Assembly (NCBI GenBank): GCA_036259355.1
Contig: DATABY010000028.1
Location: forward strand, 1-33,600
Reading direction: 5' to 3'
Length of the DNA: 33,600 nt
From: JALZDI01 sp036259355
Lineage (GTDB): Bacteria; Actinomycetota; Actinomycetes; Propionibacteriales; Nocardioidaceae
Position numbers and translations under genes: made by a program
Shown here: piece after piece, positions 1-7,171 of the stretch
Layout: each line of letters begins with the position of its first letter
How positions within the stretch are numbered: position 1 is the stretch's first letter
The notes under the pieces: model-generated
The model's input: only the letters and a program-made list of their open reading frames with translations
What the model was told of the DNA's origin: nothing
Database searches by the model: none

Positions 1-15
1 CCCTTCGTCGTTTGC

Positions 16-38
16 GGGGCCGCCGTCTTGGCGGCCCC
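16..38 (-). terminator. Perfect 9-bp hairpin downstream of the DUF4287 gene
   Basis: Arms GGGGCCGCC (16-24) and GGCGGCCCC (30-38) enclose a 5-nt loop and lie just beyond the stop of the minus-strand gene ending at 46. No T-tract follows on either strand, so this would be a GC-only actinobacterial-type terminator. It could equally serve a plus-strand gene that ends left of the window. Confidence 0.55.
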
Positions 39-45
39 TCGACGT

Positions 46-276
46 CTACTGGAAGGCGCGCTGCGCCTTCTGCAGGTTGTGCTCGTGCACGATCGCGGTC
101 GCGTGCCCGTGGGAGATGCCGTACTCCTCGCGCAGCCAGCCGACCCGCTCCTCGAACCGCAACATGCCCGGTGCCTCGTCGAGGTGACCGAACCACTCCT
201 TCAGGTCTCGTCCAGTGGCCGAGGGAACCCGCTCGACCAGTTGCCGATGCGTCTCTTCGGAGTGGTGTAGGGCCAT
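46..276 (-). CDS. DUF4287 domain protein (76 aa)
   Basis: A small soluble protein beginning MALHHSEETHRQLVERVP and ending in the HGHATAIVHEHN block; both blocks are typical of the DUF4287 family of short actinobacterial proteins. The family usually covers this whole length, either alone or as the N-terminal part of DUF4287-DUF5655 proteins, and has no settled function. The start is well supported: GGAGG lies 5 nt before the ATG. It has no membrane segment or signal peptide. A GC hairpin at 16-38 follows the stop. Function unknown. Confidence 0.85.
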   Translation of the reverse strand: MALHHSEETHRQLVERVPSATGRDLKEWFGHLDEAPGMLRFEERVGWLREEYGISHGHATAIVHEHNLQKAQRAFQ

Positions 277-345
277 GCTCGCCTCCGTGGGATTGGGTCG
301 TGAAACGAGGGTGCCTCAACATCTGTCGGGGCACAAGACCCCACG

Positions 346-1350
346 TCAGCCCTCGGAGTGCTCCATGCGTTCCACATCGGGAACCGGTCGACGGCGGCGG
401 TGCCGGAGCGTCACCCAGCGGCCGCGGGCGCCGCGCTGGCGCCCTCCCACCTCGGTGCCGCTCACCTCGGTGCCGGCCTCCTCGGCGGCCTCCGCGGCGG
501 CGTACGACACCGGCAGCACGCCCTCGCCCCGGAAGGTCTCGGGCTCCTCCGCGGCCTCCGGCCACAGGCCGAGCGCGGCGGCCACCGACGGGAGCAGGGC
601 GGCCACCACGCTCTGGTAGCCGGCCGCGGAGGGATGGAACTTGTCCGGCCCGAAGTAGTGGCCCGGCTCCCGGTCGAACTCCGGGCCGAGCAGCGCGCCC
701 ATCGACACCGTCGTGCCGCCGGCCTCCACGACCGCGATCGTCTGGGCGGCGGCCAGCTGACGGCTCAGGATGCGGGCGACCTGGCGCAGGGGAGGAGCGA
801 TCGGCCGGACGGTCCCGAGGTCGGGGCAGGTGCCGACCACCACCTCGCTACCGGCCGCTCGGAGGCGGCGTACGGCCTCGGCGAGCAGGCGCACCGCCTC
901 CTGGACCCGGGTCGAGTGCGTCACGTCGTTGGCGCCGATGATGATCACCGTGACCGCGGGTGGTGTCTGCAGCGCCTTCTCGATCTGGCCCTCGAGGTCG
1001 CGCGAGCGTGCCCCCACCGCGGCGTGCATGCCCACCCGTACCGGCCGCTCGGCGATCTCGGCCAGGCCGGCCGCGAGCAGCGCGCCCGGGGTCTGGACGG
1101 CTTCGGACATGCCGTAGCCGCACGCCGAGGAGTCACCGAGCAGGGCGATGTCCACGACGTCCCCGGTCAGGCCGAGGCCGTAGACGCCGGTGCTGTCGGG
1201 CGGGTCGGGCTGCCGGGGGCCGATGCTCCGCCGGGCCCAGGCCGCCTGTGCGCGCAGCAGGCCGTAGAAGGAGCCGCCGAGCAGCCCCAGCCCGCCACCG
1301 CCGTACGCCGCGGCCGCAGCGAGCCGTCGCGCCGCAGATGCCTTGCTCAA
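346..1350 (-). CDS. SGNH/GDSL-type hydrolase with N-terminal membrane anchor
   Basis: 334 aa. The TTG start at 1350 is chosen because GGGGAGG lies 9 nt upstream; the frame stays open further upstream but there it is antisense to cbs. An Ala/Gly-rich hydrophobic segment (about residues 9-32) is a likely signal anchor, so the enzyme probably faces the cell envelope. SGNH blocks are visible in order: LLGDSSACGYG with the candidate nucleophile Ser74, IIIGANDVTHST (the N of block III, about residue 139) and DKFHPSAAGY, supplying the Asp/His of block V near residue 236. The C-terminal 60 residues are low-complexity and Arg-rich. The family hydrolyses ester or acyl groups; the substrate is unknown. 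A GDSL-like esterase next to cbs is also what I recall for M. tuberculosis Rv1075c. It is divergent from cbs, with about 84 bp between. Confidence 0.85.
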   Translation of the reverse strand: MSKASAARRLAAAAAYGGGGLGLLGGSFYGLLRAQAAWARRSIGPRQPDPPDSTGVYGLGLTGDVVDIALLGDSSACGYGMSEAVQTPGALLAAGLAEIAERPVRVGMHAAVGARSRDLEGQIEKALQTPPAVTVIIIGANDVTHSTRVQEAVRLLAEAVRRLRAAGSEVVVGTCPDLGTVRPIAPPLRQVARILSRQLAAAQTIAVVEAGGTTVSMGALLGPEFDREPGHYFGPDKFHPSAAGYQSVVAALLPSVAAALGLWPEAAEEPETFRGEGVLPVSYAAAEAAEEAGTEVSGTEVGGRQRGARGRWVTLRHRRRRPVPDVERMEHSEG

Positions 1351-1422
1351 GGTCAGCGACCTCCCCTCGCCGACAAATCTACGTGGCGCACCCAGCGCGT
1401 CGGCGACGCCATGCGGTCGGAT

Positions 1423-1434
1423 TAGGCTGACGGC
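1423..1434 (+). promoter_or_regulatory. Leaderless-type -10 box of cbs
   Basis: TAGGCT (1423-1428) fits the actinobacterial TANNNT -10 element and ends 6 nt before the GTG start. Transcription would therefore begin at or next to the start codon. No Shine-Dalgarno sequence is present before the GTG, which agrees with a leaderless mRNA. A near-palindrome, GCGTCGGCGACGC (1397-1409), lies upstream. Confidence 0.6.
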
Positions 1435-2805
1435 GTGGAATACGTTGACTCGCTCCTGGACCTCGTCGGCAACACTCCGCTCCTCCGCCTGCAGAAGGTG
1501 ACCGACGGCGCACGGCCCGCCGTGCTCGCCAAGGTCGAGTACATGAACCCCGGCGGCAGCGTGAAGGATCGCATCGCGCTGCGCATGGTCGAGGCCGCCG
1601 AGGCCGACGGCTCGCTCAAGCCCGGCGGCACGATCGTCGAGCCGACCTCCGGCAACACCGGCGTCGGGCTGGCGATCGTGGCGCAGGCCAAGGGCTACCA
1701 CTGCGTGTTCGTGTGCCCCGACAAGGTCAGCGAGGACAAGCGCAACGTGCTCAAGGCGTACGGCGCCGAGGTCGTGGTCTGCCCGACCGCGGTGGAGCCG
1801 GAGCACCCCGACTCCTACTACTCCGTCTCGGACCGGCTGACCCAGGAGATCGACGGCGGCTGGAAGCCCAACCAGTACGCCAACGTCAACAACCCGCGCT
1901 CGCACTACGAGCAGACGGGTCCGGAGATCTGGCGGCAGACCGAGGGCAGGATCACCCACTTCGTCTGCGGCGTCGGCACCGGAGGCACCATCAGCGGCAC
2001 GGGGCGCTACCTGAAGGAGGTCAGCGACGGACGCGTGCAGATCGTCGGCGCCGACCCCGAGGGCTCGGTCTACTCCGGGGGCACCGGGCGCCCCTACCTG
2101 GTGGAGGGCGTGGGCGAGGACTTCTGGCCCGAGACGTACGACCGTGACATCGCCGATCGCATCATCGCGGTCTCCGACAAGGACTCGTTCATCACCACGC
2201 GGCGTCTCGCGCGCGAGGAGGGGCTGCTCGTCGGTGGGTCGTCGGGGATGGCGGCCGCGGCGGCGGTGCGGCTGGCGCAGGAGGTCGGCGACTCCGACGC
2301 GGTCATCGTCGTACTCCTGCCCGACGGCGGCCGCGGCTACCTGACCAAGGTCTTCGACGACGCCTGGCTGTCCCACTACGGGTTCCTGCACGACGACGAC
2401 GAACGCACCGTCGGGGACATCCTGCGCGGCAAGGGCGGCCAGCTGCCGGCGCTGGTGCACACGCACCCCAACGAGACGATCGCGGAGGCGGTGGCGATCC
2501 TCCGGGAGTACGGCGTCTCGCAGATGCCGGTGGTCAAGGCGGAGCCGCCGGTGATGGCGGCCGAGGTCGTCGGTTCGGTGGCCGAGCGCGACCTGCTCGA
2601 GGCGCTGTACGGCGGCAAGGCCCGCCTCGCCGACCGCGTCGAGGCACACATGTCCAAGCCGCTGACCACGATAGGCTCCGGCGAGCCGGCGGCGTCCGCG
2701 GTGGCGGCGCTGGAGACGGCCGACGCGCTGCTGGTGCAGGAGGACGGCAAGCCGGTCGGCGTCGTCACCCGTCAGGACCTGCTGGGAGCGCTGGCGACCA
2801 GCTGA
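1435..2805 (+). CDS. cbs: Cystathionine beta-synthase (PLP domain plus CBS pair)
   Basis: 456 aa, GTG start. It condenses serine (or an activated serine) with homocysteine to give cystathionine, the first step of reverse transsulfuration, in the cytosol. The N-terminal fold-type II PLP domain (about residues 1-320) shows LVGNTPLLRL, the Schiff-base lysine in GGSVKDR (Lys44), the PLP/substrate loop TSGNTG (71-76), and the Gly-rich phosphate cup GVGTGGTISGTG near 180. A pair of CBS domains occupies about 335-456. It lacks the heme-binding N-terminus of animal enzymes. O-acetylserine sulfhydrylases of this fold are shorter and lack CBS domains, which favours cystathionine beta-synthase. Its partner, cystathionine gamma-synthase/lyase, lies at 9119-10294. 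Expression appears to start from a leaderless promoter. Confidence 0.93.
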   Translation: MEYVDSLLDLVGNTPLLRLQKVTDGARPAVLAKVEYMNPGGSVKDRIALRMVEAAEADGSLKPGGTIVEPTSGNTGVGLAIVAQAKGYHCVFVCPDKVSEDKRNVLKAYGAEVVVCPTAVEPEHPDSYYSVSDRLTQEIDGGWKPNQYANVNNPRSHYEQTGPEIWRQTEGRITHFVCGVGTGGTISGTGRYLKEVSDGRVQIVGADPEGSVYSGGTGRPYLVEGVGEDFWPETYDRDIADRIIAVSDKDSFITTRRLAREEGLLVGGSSGMAAAAAVRLAQEVGDSDAVIVVLLPDGGRGYLTKVFDDAWLSHYGFLHDDDERTVGDILRGKGGQLPALVHTHPNETIAEAVAILREYGVSQMPVVKAEPPVMAAEVVGSVAERDLLEALYGGKARLADRVEAHMSKPLTTIGSGEPAASAVAALETADALLVQEDGKPVGVVTRQDLLGALATS

Positions 2806-2845
2806 CCCACAACAACCCTCGCGATCTCGGCGGAAGAGAAGCGGG

Positions 2846-4414
2846 TCAGGCGGGTTGTGTCTCGCGCTCGCGGTCGGCGGCCGCACCGGCGGTGCCGTCG
2901 GCCGGCAGGCTTGCGGCGGTAACGACGTCGTACTCGTCGCGGCGCAGCTTGCGGGTCTGCAGCCAGTACTTCCAGGTGAAGTGCGGCCAGATGGTGAAGT
3001 TGCGGCCGTTCTCGTCGACGTACCAGCTGTTGCAGCCCTGCCACACGCTGCCCGCCAGCCGGTTCTGTGCCCAGTCGGTGAACTCGTCCTGCCGGGGCTC
3101 GCGCACGTCGAGGTAGGCGGCCTGCTCGGAGTGGAGCAGGTCGAGGGCCTGCATGATGTAGTCGGTCTGCCGCTCGATCATGAACACCATCGAGCTGTGG
3201 CCGAGGCCGGTGTTGGGGCCGGTGAGCAGGAACAGGTTGGGGAAGCCCGACACCGTGATGCCGAGGTGCGCACCCCTGCCCTTGCGCTCCCACACGTCGT
3301 TGAGCTCCTCGCCGCCGCGGCCGACGATCTTCATCTGCGTCAGGTTGCCCGCGACGTCGAACCCCGTGCCGAAGATGATCGTGTCCGCCTCGCGGAAGGT
3401 CCCGTCCGCGGTGACCACGCCGTCGGGGCGCACCTCGGAGATGCCCTCGGTGACCAGGTCGACGTTGTCGCGCATCAGCGCCGGGTAGTAGTCGTTGGCC
3501 AGCAGCACGCGCTTGCAGCCGATCGCGTAGTCCGGCGTCAGCTTCCGGCGCAGCTCGGGATCGGGAACCTGCTTCTTCAGGTGGCGGCGCGCCTGCAGCT
3601 CGATCGCCTTCATCATTTTGGGGTTGACCGCGAACCCGACGCCGCGCACCTCCATCGCCCAGTAGAGCAGGTTGCGAATGACCCGTTGCCCGAGCGGGAA
3701 GCGCGAGTGCGTGTCGCGCTCGCGCAGTCCGATCTCACGGTCGGGCTTGGGGGTGATCCACGGCGCGGAGCGCTGGTAGACGTCGAGACGCTCCACCTGC
3801 TCGGCGATCTGTGGCACGAACTGGATCGCGCTGGCGCCGGTGCCGATCACCGCGACCCTGCGGCCGGTCAGGTCGTGCTCGTTGTTCCAGTGCGCCGAGT
3901 GGAACGTCGTGCCCGCGAAGGTCTCCAGCCCCGGCAGGTCGGGCACCTTGGGCTTGTGCAGGGCACCGACACCGGCGACCACGGACCGCGCGGTCAGCAC
4001 CTCGTTGTCGTTGATCTGCAGCCGCCAGGTGCCGGTCGACTCGTCGAACTCCGCTCCGTTGACCGACGCGTTGTAGCGGAAGTGCGGCCCCACGCCGTAC
4101 TTGTTGACGCAGTGGCGCATGTAGTCCCAGATCTCCGGCTGCGGTGCGAACATCCGCGACCAGCGGGGGTTCTGCTCGAACGAGAAGGAGTACAGGTACG
4201 ACGGCACGTCGCAGGCGCAGCCGGGGTAGGTGTTGTCCCGCCAGGTGCCGCCCATGTCGTCGTCCTTCTCCAGCACGACGAAGTCGTTGATGCCGCGCAG
4301 CTTGAGCTGGATCGCCATACACAGGCCGGAGAAGCCCGAGCCGATGATGGCGACCTGCGTGTCGACAGGCGTGCTCGGGGCAGTGGTCGGCGCACTCGCG
4401 GGAGCGGTCGCCAT
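2846..4414 (-). CDS. FAD/NADPH-dependent Baeyer-Villiger-type monooxygenase
   Basis: 522 aa. The ATG at 4414 is chosen because AGGAGG lies 6 nt upstream; an in-frame ATG at 4465 adds 17 residues but has no such site and lies at the predicted transcription start. The N-terminal Rossmann motif GSGFSG binds FAD. The Baeyer-Villiger fingerprint FxGxxxHxxxW is present as FAGTTFHSAHWNN. Immediately after it comes the second Rossmann motif VAVIGTGASA, which binds NADPH. The family converts ketones or aldehydes to esters or lactones, or oxidises heteroatoms; the substrate cannot be read from sequence. It is convergent with cbs (40 bp apart) and transcribed alone from a recognisable promoter with an overlapping dyad. 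No ester hydrolase is coupled to it. Confidence 0.9.
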   Translation of the reverse strand: MATAPASAPTTAPSTPVDTQVAIIGSGFSGLCMAIQLKLRGINDFVVLEKDDDMGGTWRDNTYPGCACDVPSYLYSFSFEQNPRWSRMFAPQPEIWDYMRHCVNKYGVGPHFRYNASVNGAEFDESTGTWRLQINDNEVLTARSVVAGVGALHKPKVPDLPGLETFAGTTFHSAHWNNEHDLTGRRVAVIGTGASAIQFVPQIAEQVERLDVYQRSAPWITPKPDREIGLRERDTHSRFPLGQRVIRNLLYWAMEVRGVGFAVNPKMMKAIELQARRHLKKQVPDPELRRKLTPDYAIGCKRVLLANDYYPALMRDNVDLVTEGISEVRPDGVVTADGTFREADTIIFGTGFDVAGNLTQMKIVGRGGEELNDVWERKGRGAHLGITVSGFPNLFLLTGPNTGLGHSSMVFMIERQTDYIMQALDLLHSEQAAYLDVREPRQDEFTDWAQNRLAGSVWQGCNSWYVDENGRNFTIWPHFTWKYWLQTRKLRRDEYDVVTAASLPADGTAGAAADRERETQPA

Positions 4415-4467
4415 GGGCGGCCTCCTGATGCTTCGGGTGATGGGCTGCAGAGACTCAGCCATCAACT

Positions 4468-4490
4468 ATGTGTCATTGCCGATGTAACAT
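4468..4490 (-). promoter_or_regulatory. Candidate operator dyad on the monooxygenase promoter
   Basis: Read on the minus strand, half-sites ATGTTACAT and ATGACACAT flank a 5-bp spacer and form an inverted repeat matching at 7 of 9 positions. The dyad covers the -10 hexamer and the expected transcription start, a usual place for a repressor. Which regulator binds is unknown; no regulator gene is adjacent. Confidence 0.5.
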
Positions 4491-4511
4491 TCTCCGCACC
4501 TGTGGTGTCAA
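4482..4511 (-). promoter_or_regulatory. Sigma-A-type promoter of the monooxygenase
   Basis: On the minus strand a perfect -35 TTGACA (4506-4511) is followed after 18 bp by TTACAT (4482-4487) as the -10. The predicted start near 4475 leaves a leader of about 60 nt that carries the AGGAGG site used by the ATG at 4414. Such a consensus -35 stands out in this GC-rich DNA. Confidence 0.65.
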
Positions 4512-4732
4512 GGCGTTCTGGATGTGACGCGGTCCACGCGGGCAGGCGGGGGCCGGCCGGGCCCCCGTGGGCGCTGCCCAGTGGACGCGCCGCCCGTACT
4601 GCGCCAGGTGTCTTGCGGTTGTGGTGGTCCCGTGTCGTACCGTGGCTGACGAGAGCATCCGTGCCGCACGGTTGGATGCAGGTGTCCTTGCGGTCACCTC
4701 GCGGCGATCGCCGCGGAGCTCGCCCCGGACGC

Positions 4733-4764
4733 AGTGGCCTCGGTTCCCCCGGATCGGGGCCACT
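4733..4764. other. 10-bp stem-loop in the intergenic region
   Basis: AGTGGCCTCG (4733-4742) pairs with CGGGGCCACT (4755-4764), with one T·G wobble and a 12-nt loop. On the plus strand a C/T-rich stretch follows rather than a T-run. It may be a terminator remnant or a regulatory structure. It resembles the terminator at 5846-5877 only in its AGTG-/-CACT edges. Confidence 0.4.
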
Positions 4765-4966
4765 GTCCGTTCTAGGCATTTCGCGAGTTATTAGCGTTAT
4801 TCGGCGGTATGCACGGGTATCAGCCTTGCTCTACTAATAAAGGCTTTCGCGGAGTTCGGGACCTCCATGGTGCTTCTGGGCTACTGCAAGTCCACCGGTA
4901 TTCGTCATGGTGCCCGAAGCCTGCGAAGGATAGGTTTCCCCCAGTCGCCGAACCCGGCGCATCTCT

Positions 4967-4997
4967 AGTGGCCGTCTCGGGCTTCTAGCCACTTTTT
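4967..4997 (+). promoter_or_regulatory. Leader hairpin followed by T-run, attenuator-like
   Basis: AGTGGC (4967-4972) and GCCACT (4988-4993) form a 6-bp stem directly followed by five Ts (4993-4997), 24 nt before the ATG at 5022. A T-run after a hairpin is rare in this GC-rich window and resembles an intrinsic terminator sitting inside a 5' leader. The short stem makes it uncertain. Confidence 0.35.
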
Positions 4998-5021
4998 CTC
5001 CTTATTCTGGGGGCATTTCGC

Positions 5022-5807
5022 ATGCGCAATTTCAACCTGCTCAAGAGCCGTACCGTCGCCGTCGTCACCGGCGCGGTGGTTGTCGTCGGTCTCGGAACCA
5101 CCGGCGCGACGGCTGCAGGCCTCATCAACTCTGACGACATCCGCAACAACTCGATCGCAGGCAAGGACATCAGCCGCAACGCGGTCGGCTCCACCGAGCT
5201 CGGCCGGAGTGCGGTCAAGTCGCACCACCTCGCCAACGGCGCGATCGGCATCAACGACCTGCGTCCGTTCGTGCAGAACCAGGTCAACGACAAGGCGGAG
5301 GTCAACGGGCTCAAGCAGCGTGTCGAAGCCCTGGAGGCGCAGGTCGCAGCCCTCATGGAGGCCGAGGAGAACAACGGCACCGCCAACACCAACTGGGCAG
5401 CTAACAACGGCTCCACCATCGTGGACGCGAACACCGTCACGCTGACGAAGTCGGCCACTGACTCGTCGGATGCCACCTCGGTTGAGATCGCCAACCTGGA
5501 CATCCCGGTTCAGGCAGGTGACAAGGTCACCTTTGACTACGCGCTGAGCGATGGTGCTCTGTGCACCGCTGGTGCGCCCCGGGTCTTCGTCGAGACCCAG
5601 AGTGTGTTCACGGACTCGTGGACCGAGAACATCGGCGCGCTTACCCAGTGCGGTGTCGACAACGGTGACGGCACCTTCACGGTCAGTTTCAACGTCCCGG
5701 CCAACGGGCGCATCGGCCAGGCTGGTGTCGTCTACGACGACGGCAGCGCGGGCACCATCACGGTGACCAACCTGACTGTTGCCGGGAACGCCGTCAGCTT
5801 TCAGTGA
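5022..5807 (+). CDS. Secreted protein: decapeptide repeats, coiled coil, beta-rich C-terminal domain
   Basis: 261 aa; not recognised as a named family. Residues 1-32 form a signal peptide (basic MRNFNLLKSR, hydrophobic core, cleavage near ATAA). Residues 35-84 are five 10-residue repeats of the form [IV]xxx[DEH][IL]xxxx (INSDDIRNNS, IAGKDISRNA, VGSTELGRSA, VKSHHLANGA, IGINDLRPFV). About 85-117 looks like a heptad coiled coil (LKQRVEALEAQVAAL). The rest (about 120-261) is Thr/Asp/Asn-rich with beta character and two cysteines that could form a disulfide. The layout resembles a trimeric stalk carrying a sandwich-like head, so a surface or extracellular role is inferred. A GGGGG run 7 nt upstream serves as a weak ribosome site. 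It stands alone, with its own leader and a strong terminator. Confidence 0.75.
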   Translation: MRNFNLLKSRTVAVVTGAVVVVGLGTTGATAAGLINSDDIRNNSIAGKDISRNAVGSTELGRSAVKSHHLANGAIGINDLRPFVQNQVNDKAEVNGLKQRVEALEAQVAALMEAEENNGTANTNWAANNGSTIVDANTVTLTKSATDSSDATSVEIANLDIPVQAGDKVTFDYALSDGALCTAGAPRVFVETQSVFTDSWTENIGALTQCGVDNGDGTFTVSFNVPANGRIGQAGVVYDDGSAGTITVTNLTVAGNAVSFQ

Positions 5808-5845
5808 CTCACGGACTGACCCGCTGATGCTCGGGTGAGTATTCC

Positions 5846-5877
5846 AGTGACCCCGGTTCTTCGGAACCGGGGTCACT
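5846..5877 (+). terminator. 14-bp perfect hairpin with UUCG tetraloop
   Basis: AGTGACCCCGGTTC (5846-5859) and GAACCGGGGTCACT (5864-5877) pair perfectly around TTCG, one of the most stable RNA tetraloops. It starts 39 nt after the stop of the secreted-protein gene and is followed by pyrimidine-rich sequence. This is the clearest terminator in the window. Confidence 0.85.
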
Positions 5878-5980
5878 GCCATTTCCGGCATTTCCGATTC
5901 TTTCCGCTGTTGACAACTCGGCCCCGCGGGGCCGAGTCATGGACAGGCACCGGCCACTCCGGCCGTGGTGCAATGGCCGC

Positions 5981-6622
5981 GTGCCGCCCTCGTCGTACCT
6001 CACGATCGCCCGTGACGGCGAGGCCGAGACCGAGGTGAAGCGGTCGCGCTTCCTGTGCTGGCTGCGCCGGGTGGAGGACGAGGACGCCGCCCGGCGGATG
6101 GTCGAACAGGCCCGCAAGCAGCACTGGGACGCCCGGCACCACTGCTCGGCGTTCGTCCTCGGCCCGGACGCGCGGATCCGACGGTCCCACGACGACGGTG
6201 AACCCTCGGGCACCGCGGGCGCGCCGATGCTGGAGGTGCTCCGCGGGCGCGCGGTCAGTGACGTCGCCGCGGTCGTCATCCGCTACTTCGGCGGCACGCT
6301 GCTCGGCGCCGGTGGCCTGGTGCGCGCGTACTCCGACGCCGTGCGCACGGCCCTCGACGAGGTGGGAGTCGTGCGTCGGCGGCAGGTGCGCCTGCTCGAC
6401 GTCGCCACCGGCCACGCCGACGCCGGGCGCCTCGAGCACGAGATGCGCGCCCGCGGCGTGGCGGTGTGCGCGGTCGAGTACGGCGAGCGGGCGACCCTTC
6501 GGCTGGGCGTTCCTCTCGACGACCTGCCGGCGATCGAGGAGCTGCTCGCGTCGGCGACCGGAGGGGCGGCGCGGCCGCGCGAGGTGGGCACCGACTGGGT
6601 CGACGTACCCGCTCGGCACTGA
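5981..6622 (+). CDS. YigZ/IMPACT family protein (UPF0029)
   Basis: 213 aa from the GTG at 5981. The family signature is clear: HHCSAFVLGPD, GEPSGTAGAPML and VVIRYFGGTLLGAGGLVRAY, followed by a C-terminal ferredoxin-like half. E. coli YigZ and eukaryotic IMPACT belong here. Eukaryotic IMPACT modulates Gcn2, whereas the bacterial role is not settled. An ATG at 5939 in the same frame would add 14 residues, but alignment with family members as I remember them begins near SYLTIARDG. A TGCAAT box ending 6 nt before the GTG fits a leaderless start, though weakly. The protein is cytosolic, with no signal peptide. A nested hairpin follows at 6635-6680. Confidence 0.85.
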   Translation: MPPSSYLTIARDGEAETEVKRSRFLCWLRRVEDEDAARRMVEQARKQHWDARHHCSAFVLGPDARIRRSHDDGEPSGTAGAPMLEVLRGRAVSDVAAVVIRYFGGTLLGAGGLVRAYSDAVRTALDEVGVVRRRQVRLLDVATGHADAGRLEHEMRARGVAVCAVEYGERATLRLGVPLDDLPAIEELLASATGGAARPREVGTDWVDVPARH

Positions 6623-6634
6623 CCCGACCGGCAG

Positions 6635-6680
6635 GTTGTCAGGCGCTCGCTGGCCCAGACGCCAGCCTCCGCCTGACAAC
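6635..6680 (+). terminator. Nested symmetric hairpin after the YigZ gene
   Basis: Outer 11-bp arms GTTGTCAGGCG (6635-6645) and CGCCTGACAAC (6670-6680) enclose a 3x3 internal loop (CTC on both sides) and an inner stem GCTGGC/GCCAGC (6649-6654, 6661-6666) with a 6-nt loop. It lies between the YigZ stop and the SPW promoter, so termination is the simplest role. No T-run follows. Confidence 0.65.
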
Positions 6681-6704
6681 TCTCGAGTCACCGCTCCCAC
6701 GGTC

Positions 6705-6733
6705 TTGACCGGGCGGTCAGTCAGGGGTATCCC
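6705..6733 (+). promoter_or_regulatory. SPW/tetR promoter with overlapping TetR-type operator
   Basis: A -35 TTGACC (6705-6710) is spaced 17 bp from TATCCC (6728-6733). A perfect 14-bp palindrome, TGACCG-GG-CGGTCA (6706-6719), overlaps the -35 and the spacer. Its GACCGnnCGGTC core resembles operators of TetR-family repressors. The TetR gene two cistrons downstream is the natural candidate, giving autoregulation. Confidence 0.7.
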
Positions 6734-6792
6734 GGAGTCAGGAGTGGAGCCGTTGGGGCAGGCCGACGACTCCGGAGACCGTGGAGGTAGTG

Positions 6793-7155
6793 ATGAAGGC
6801 CCTGACGACGCGTTGGCAGGATGGTGTGGCCCTGTTGGCGGGTCTCTACGCATTGCTGTCGCCCTTGTGGACCGAGACCAGCACGATCGCGATGTGGACC
6901 CTGATCGTCCTCGGTGCGCTGATCGTGGCCGCCTCGGTCGCGGCGATGGCCGGACGGACGATGGATCTGATGGAGTGGGCGCACGTGGCGTTCGGTGTGC
7001 TGCTGTTCGTCGCCCCCTGGGCGTTCGGCTACGCCGACCTGATGGCAGCGGCGTGGACGTCCTGGGTGGTCGGTGTGGTGACCTTGGTGGTCGGCCTCGC
7101 GGCCCTGCCGATGCTGCGCCACATCGGCGGTGGACGCGCCGCGCCACAGCACTGA
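6793..7155 (+). CDS. SPW-repeat membrane protein
   Basis: 120 aa with four hydrophobic helices arranged as two similar halves. Each half has an SPW-type motif: LSPLW near residue 24 and VAPWAFGY near residue 75. SPW-repeat proteins are small bacterial and archaeal membrane proteins of unknown function. The ATG at 6793 is chosen because GGAGG lies 6 nt upstream; a GTG at 6781 overlaps that site. It is the first gene behind the operator-bearing promoter at 6705-6733 and is followed 67 bp later by a TetR regulator. It is probably a target of that repressor, perhaps linked to envelope stress. Confidence 0.85.
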   Translation: MKALTTRWQDGVALLAGLYALLSPLWTETSTIAMWTLIVLGALIVAASVAAMAGRTMDLMEWAHVAFGVLLFVAPWAFGYADLMAAAWTSWVVGVVTLVVGLAALPMLRHIGGGRAAPQH

Positions 7156-7171
7156 CCGGCAGCAGCTCGGC

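Larger units (their letters stand above)
4512..5021. other. Gene-free, partly AT-richer intergenic region with stem-loops
   Basis: About 510 bp between the divergent monooxygenase and secreted-protein genes. No frame here has plausible coding character. It holds a 10-bp stem at 4733-4764 (one G·T pair, 12-nt loop), a 6-bp AGCCTT/AAGGCT stem (4822-4827 with 4840-4845), and a hairpin followed by a T-run (4967-4997). From about 4780 onward the composition is visibly more AT-rich than the surrounding genes. TAGGTT (4931-4936) is the best -10 candidate for the downstream gene and would give a leader of roughly 80 nt. I could not match the region to a known riboswitch. Confidence 0.5.

Noticed and set aside
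1351..2886. Very long upstream extension of the SGNH hydrolase frame (846 codons in all)
   Set aside because: It is antisense to cbs, whose PLP and CBS motifs are unambiguous. The extension has Arg/His/Leu-rich composition typical of a mirror frame, and a ribosome site exists at the TTG at 1350.
4462..4794. Short open frames on both strands in the intergenic region
   Set aside because: They overlap each other, the monooxygenase promoter and a stem-loop. They lack ribosome sites and have no coherent composition.
2855..4837. 660-codon open frame on the plus strand
   Set aside because: It lies antisense over the monooxygenase gene, has no recognisable motif, and its composition is that of a high-GC shadow frame.
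4780..5021. Known riboswitch (c-di-AMP, c-di-GMP, SAM or cobalamin) before the stalk-protein gene
   Set aside because: Reading by eye I could not place the conserved cores of these classes. Only short stems and a T-run are visible, so I list it as an unexplained leader.
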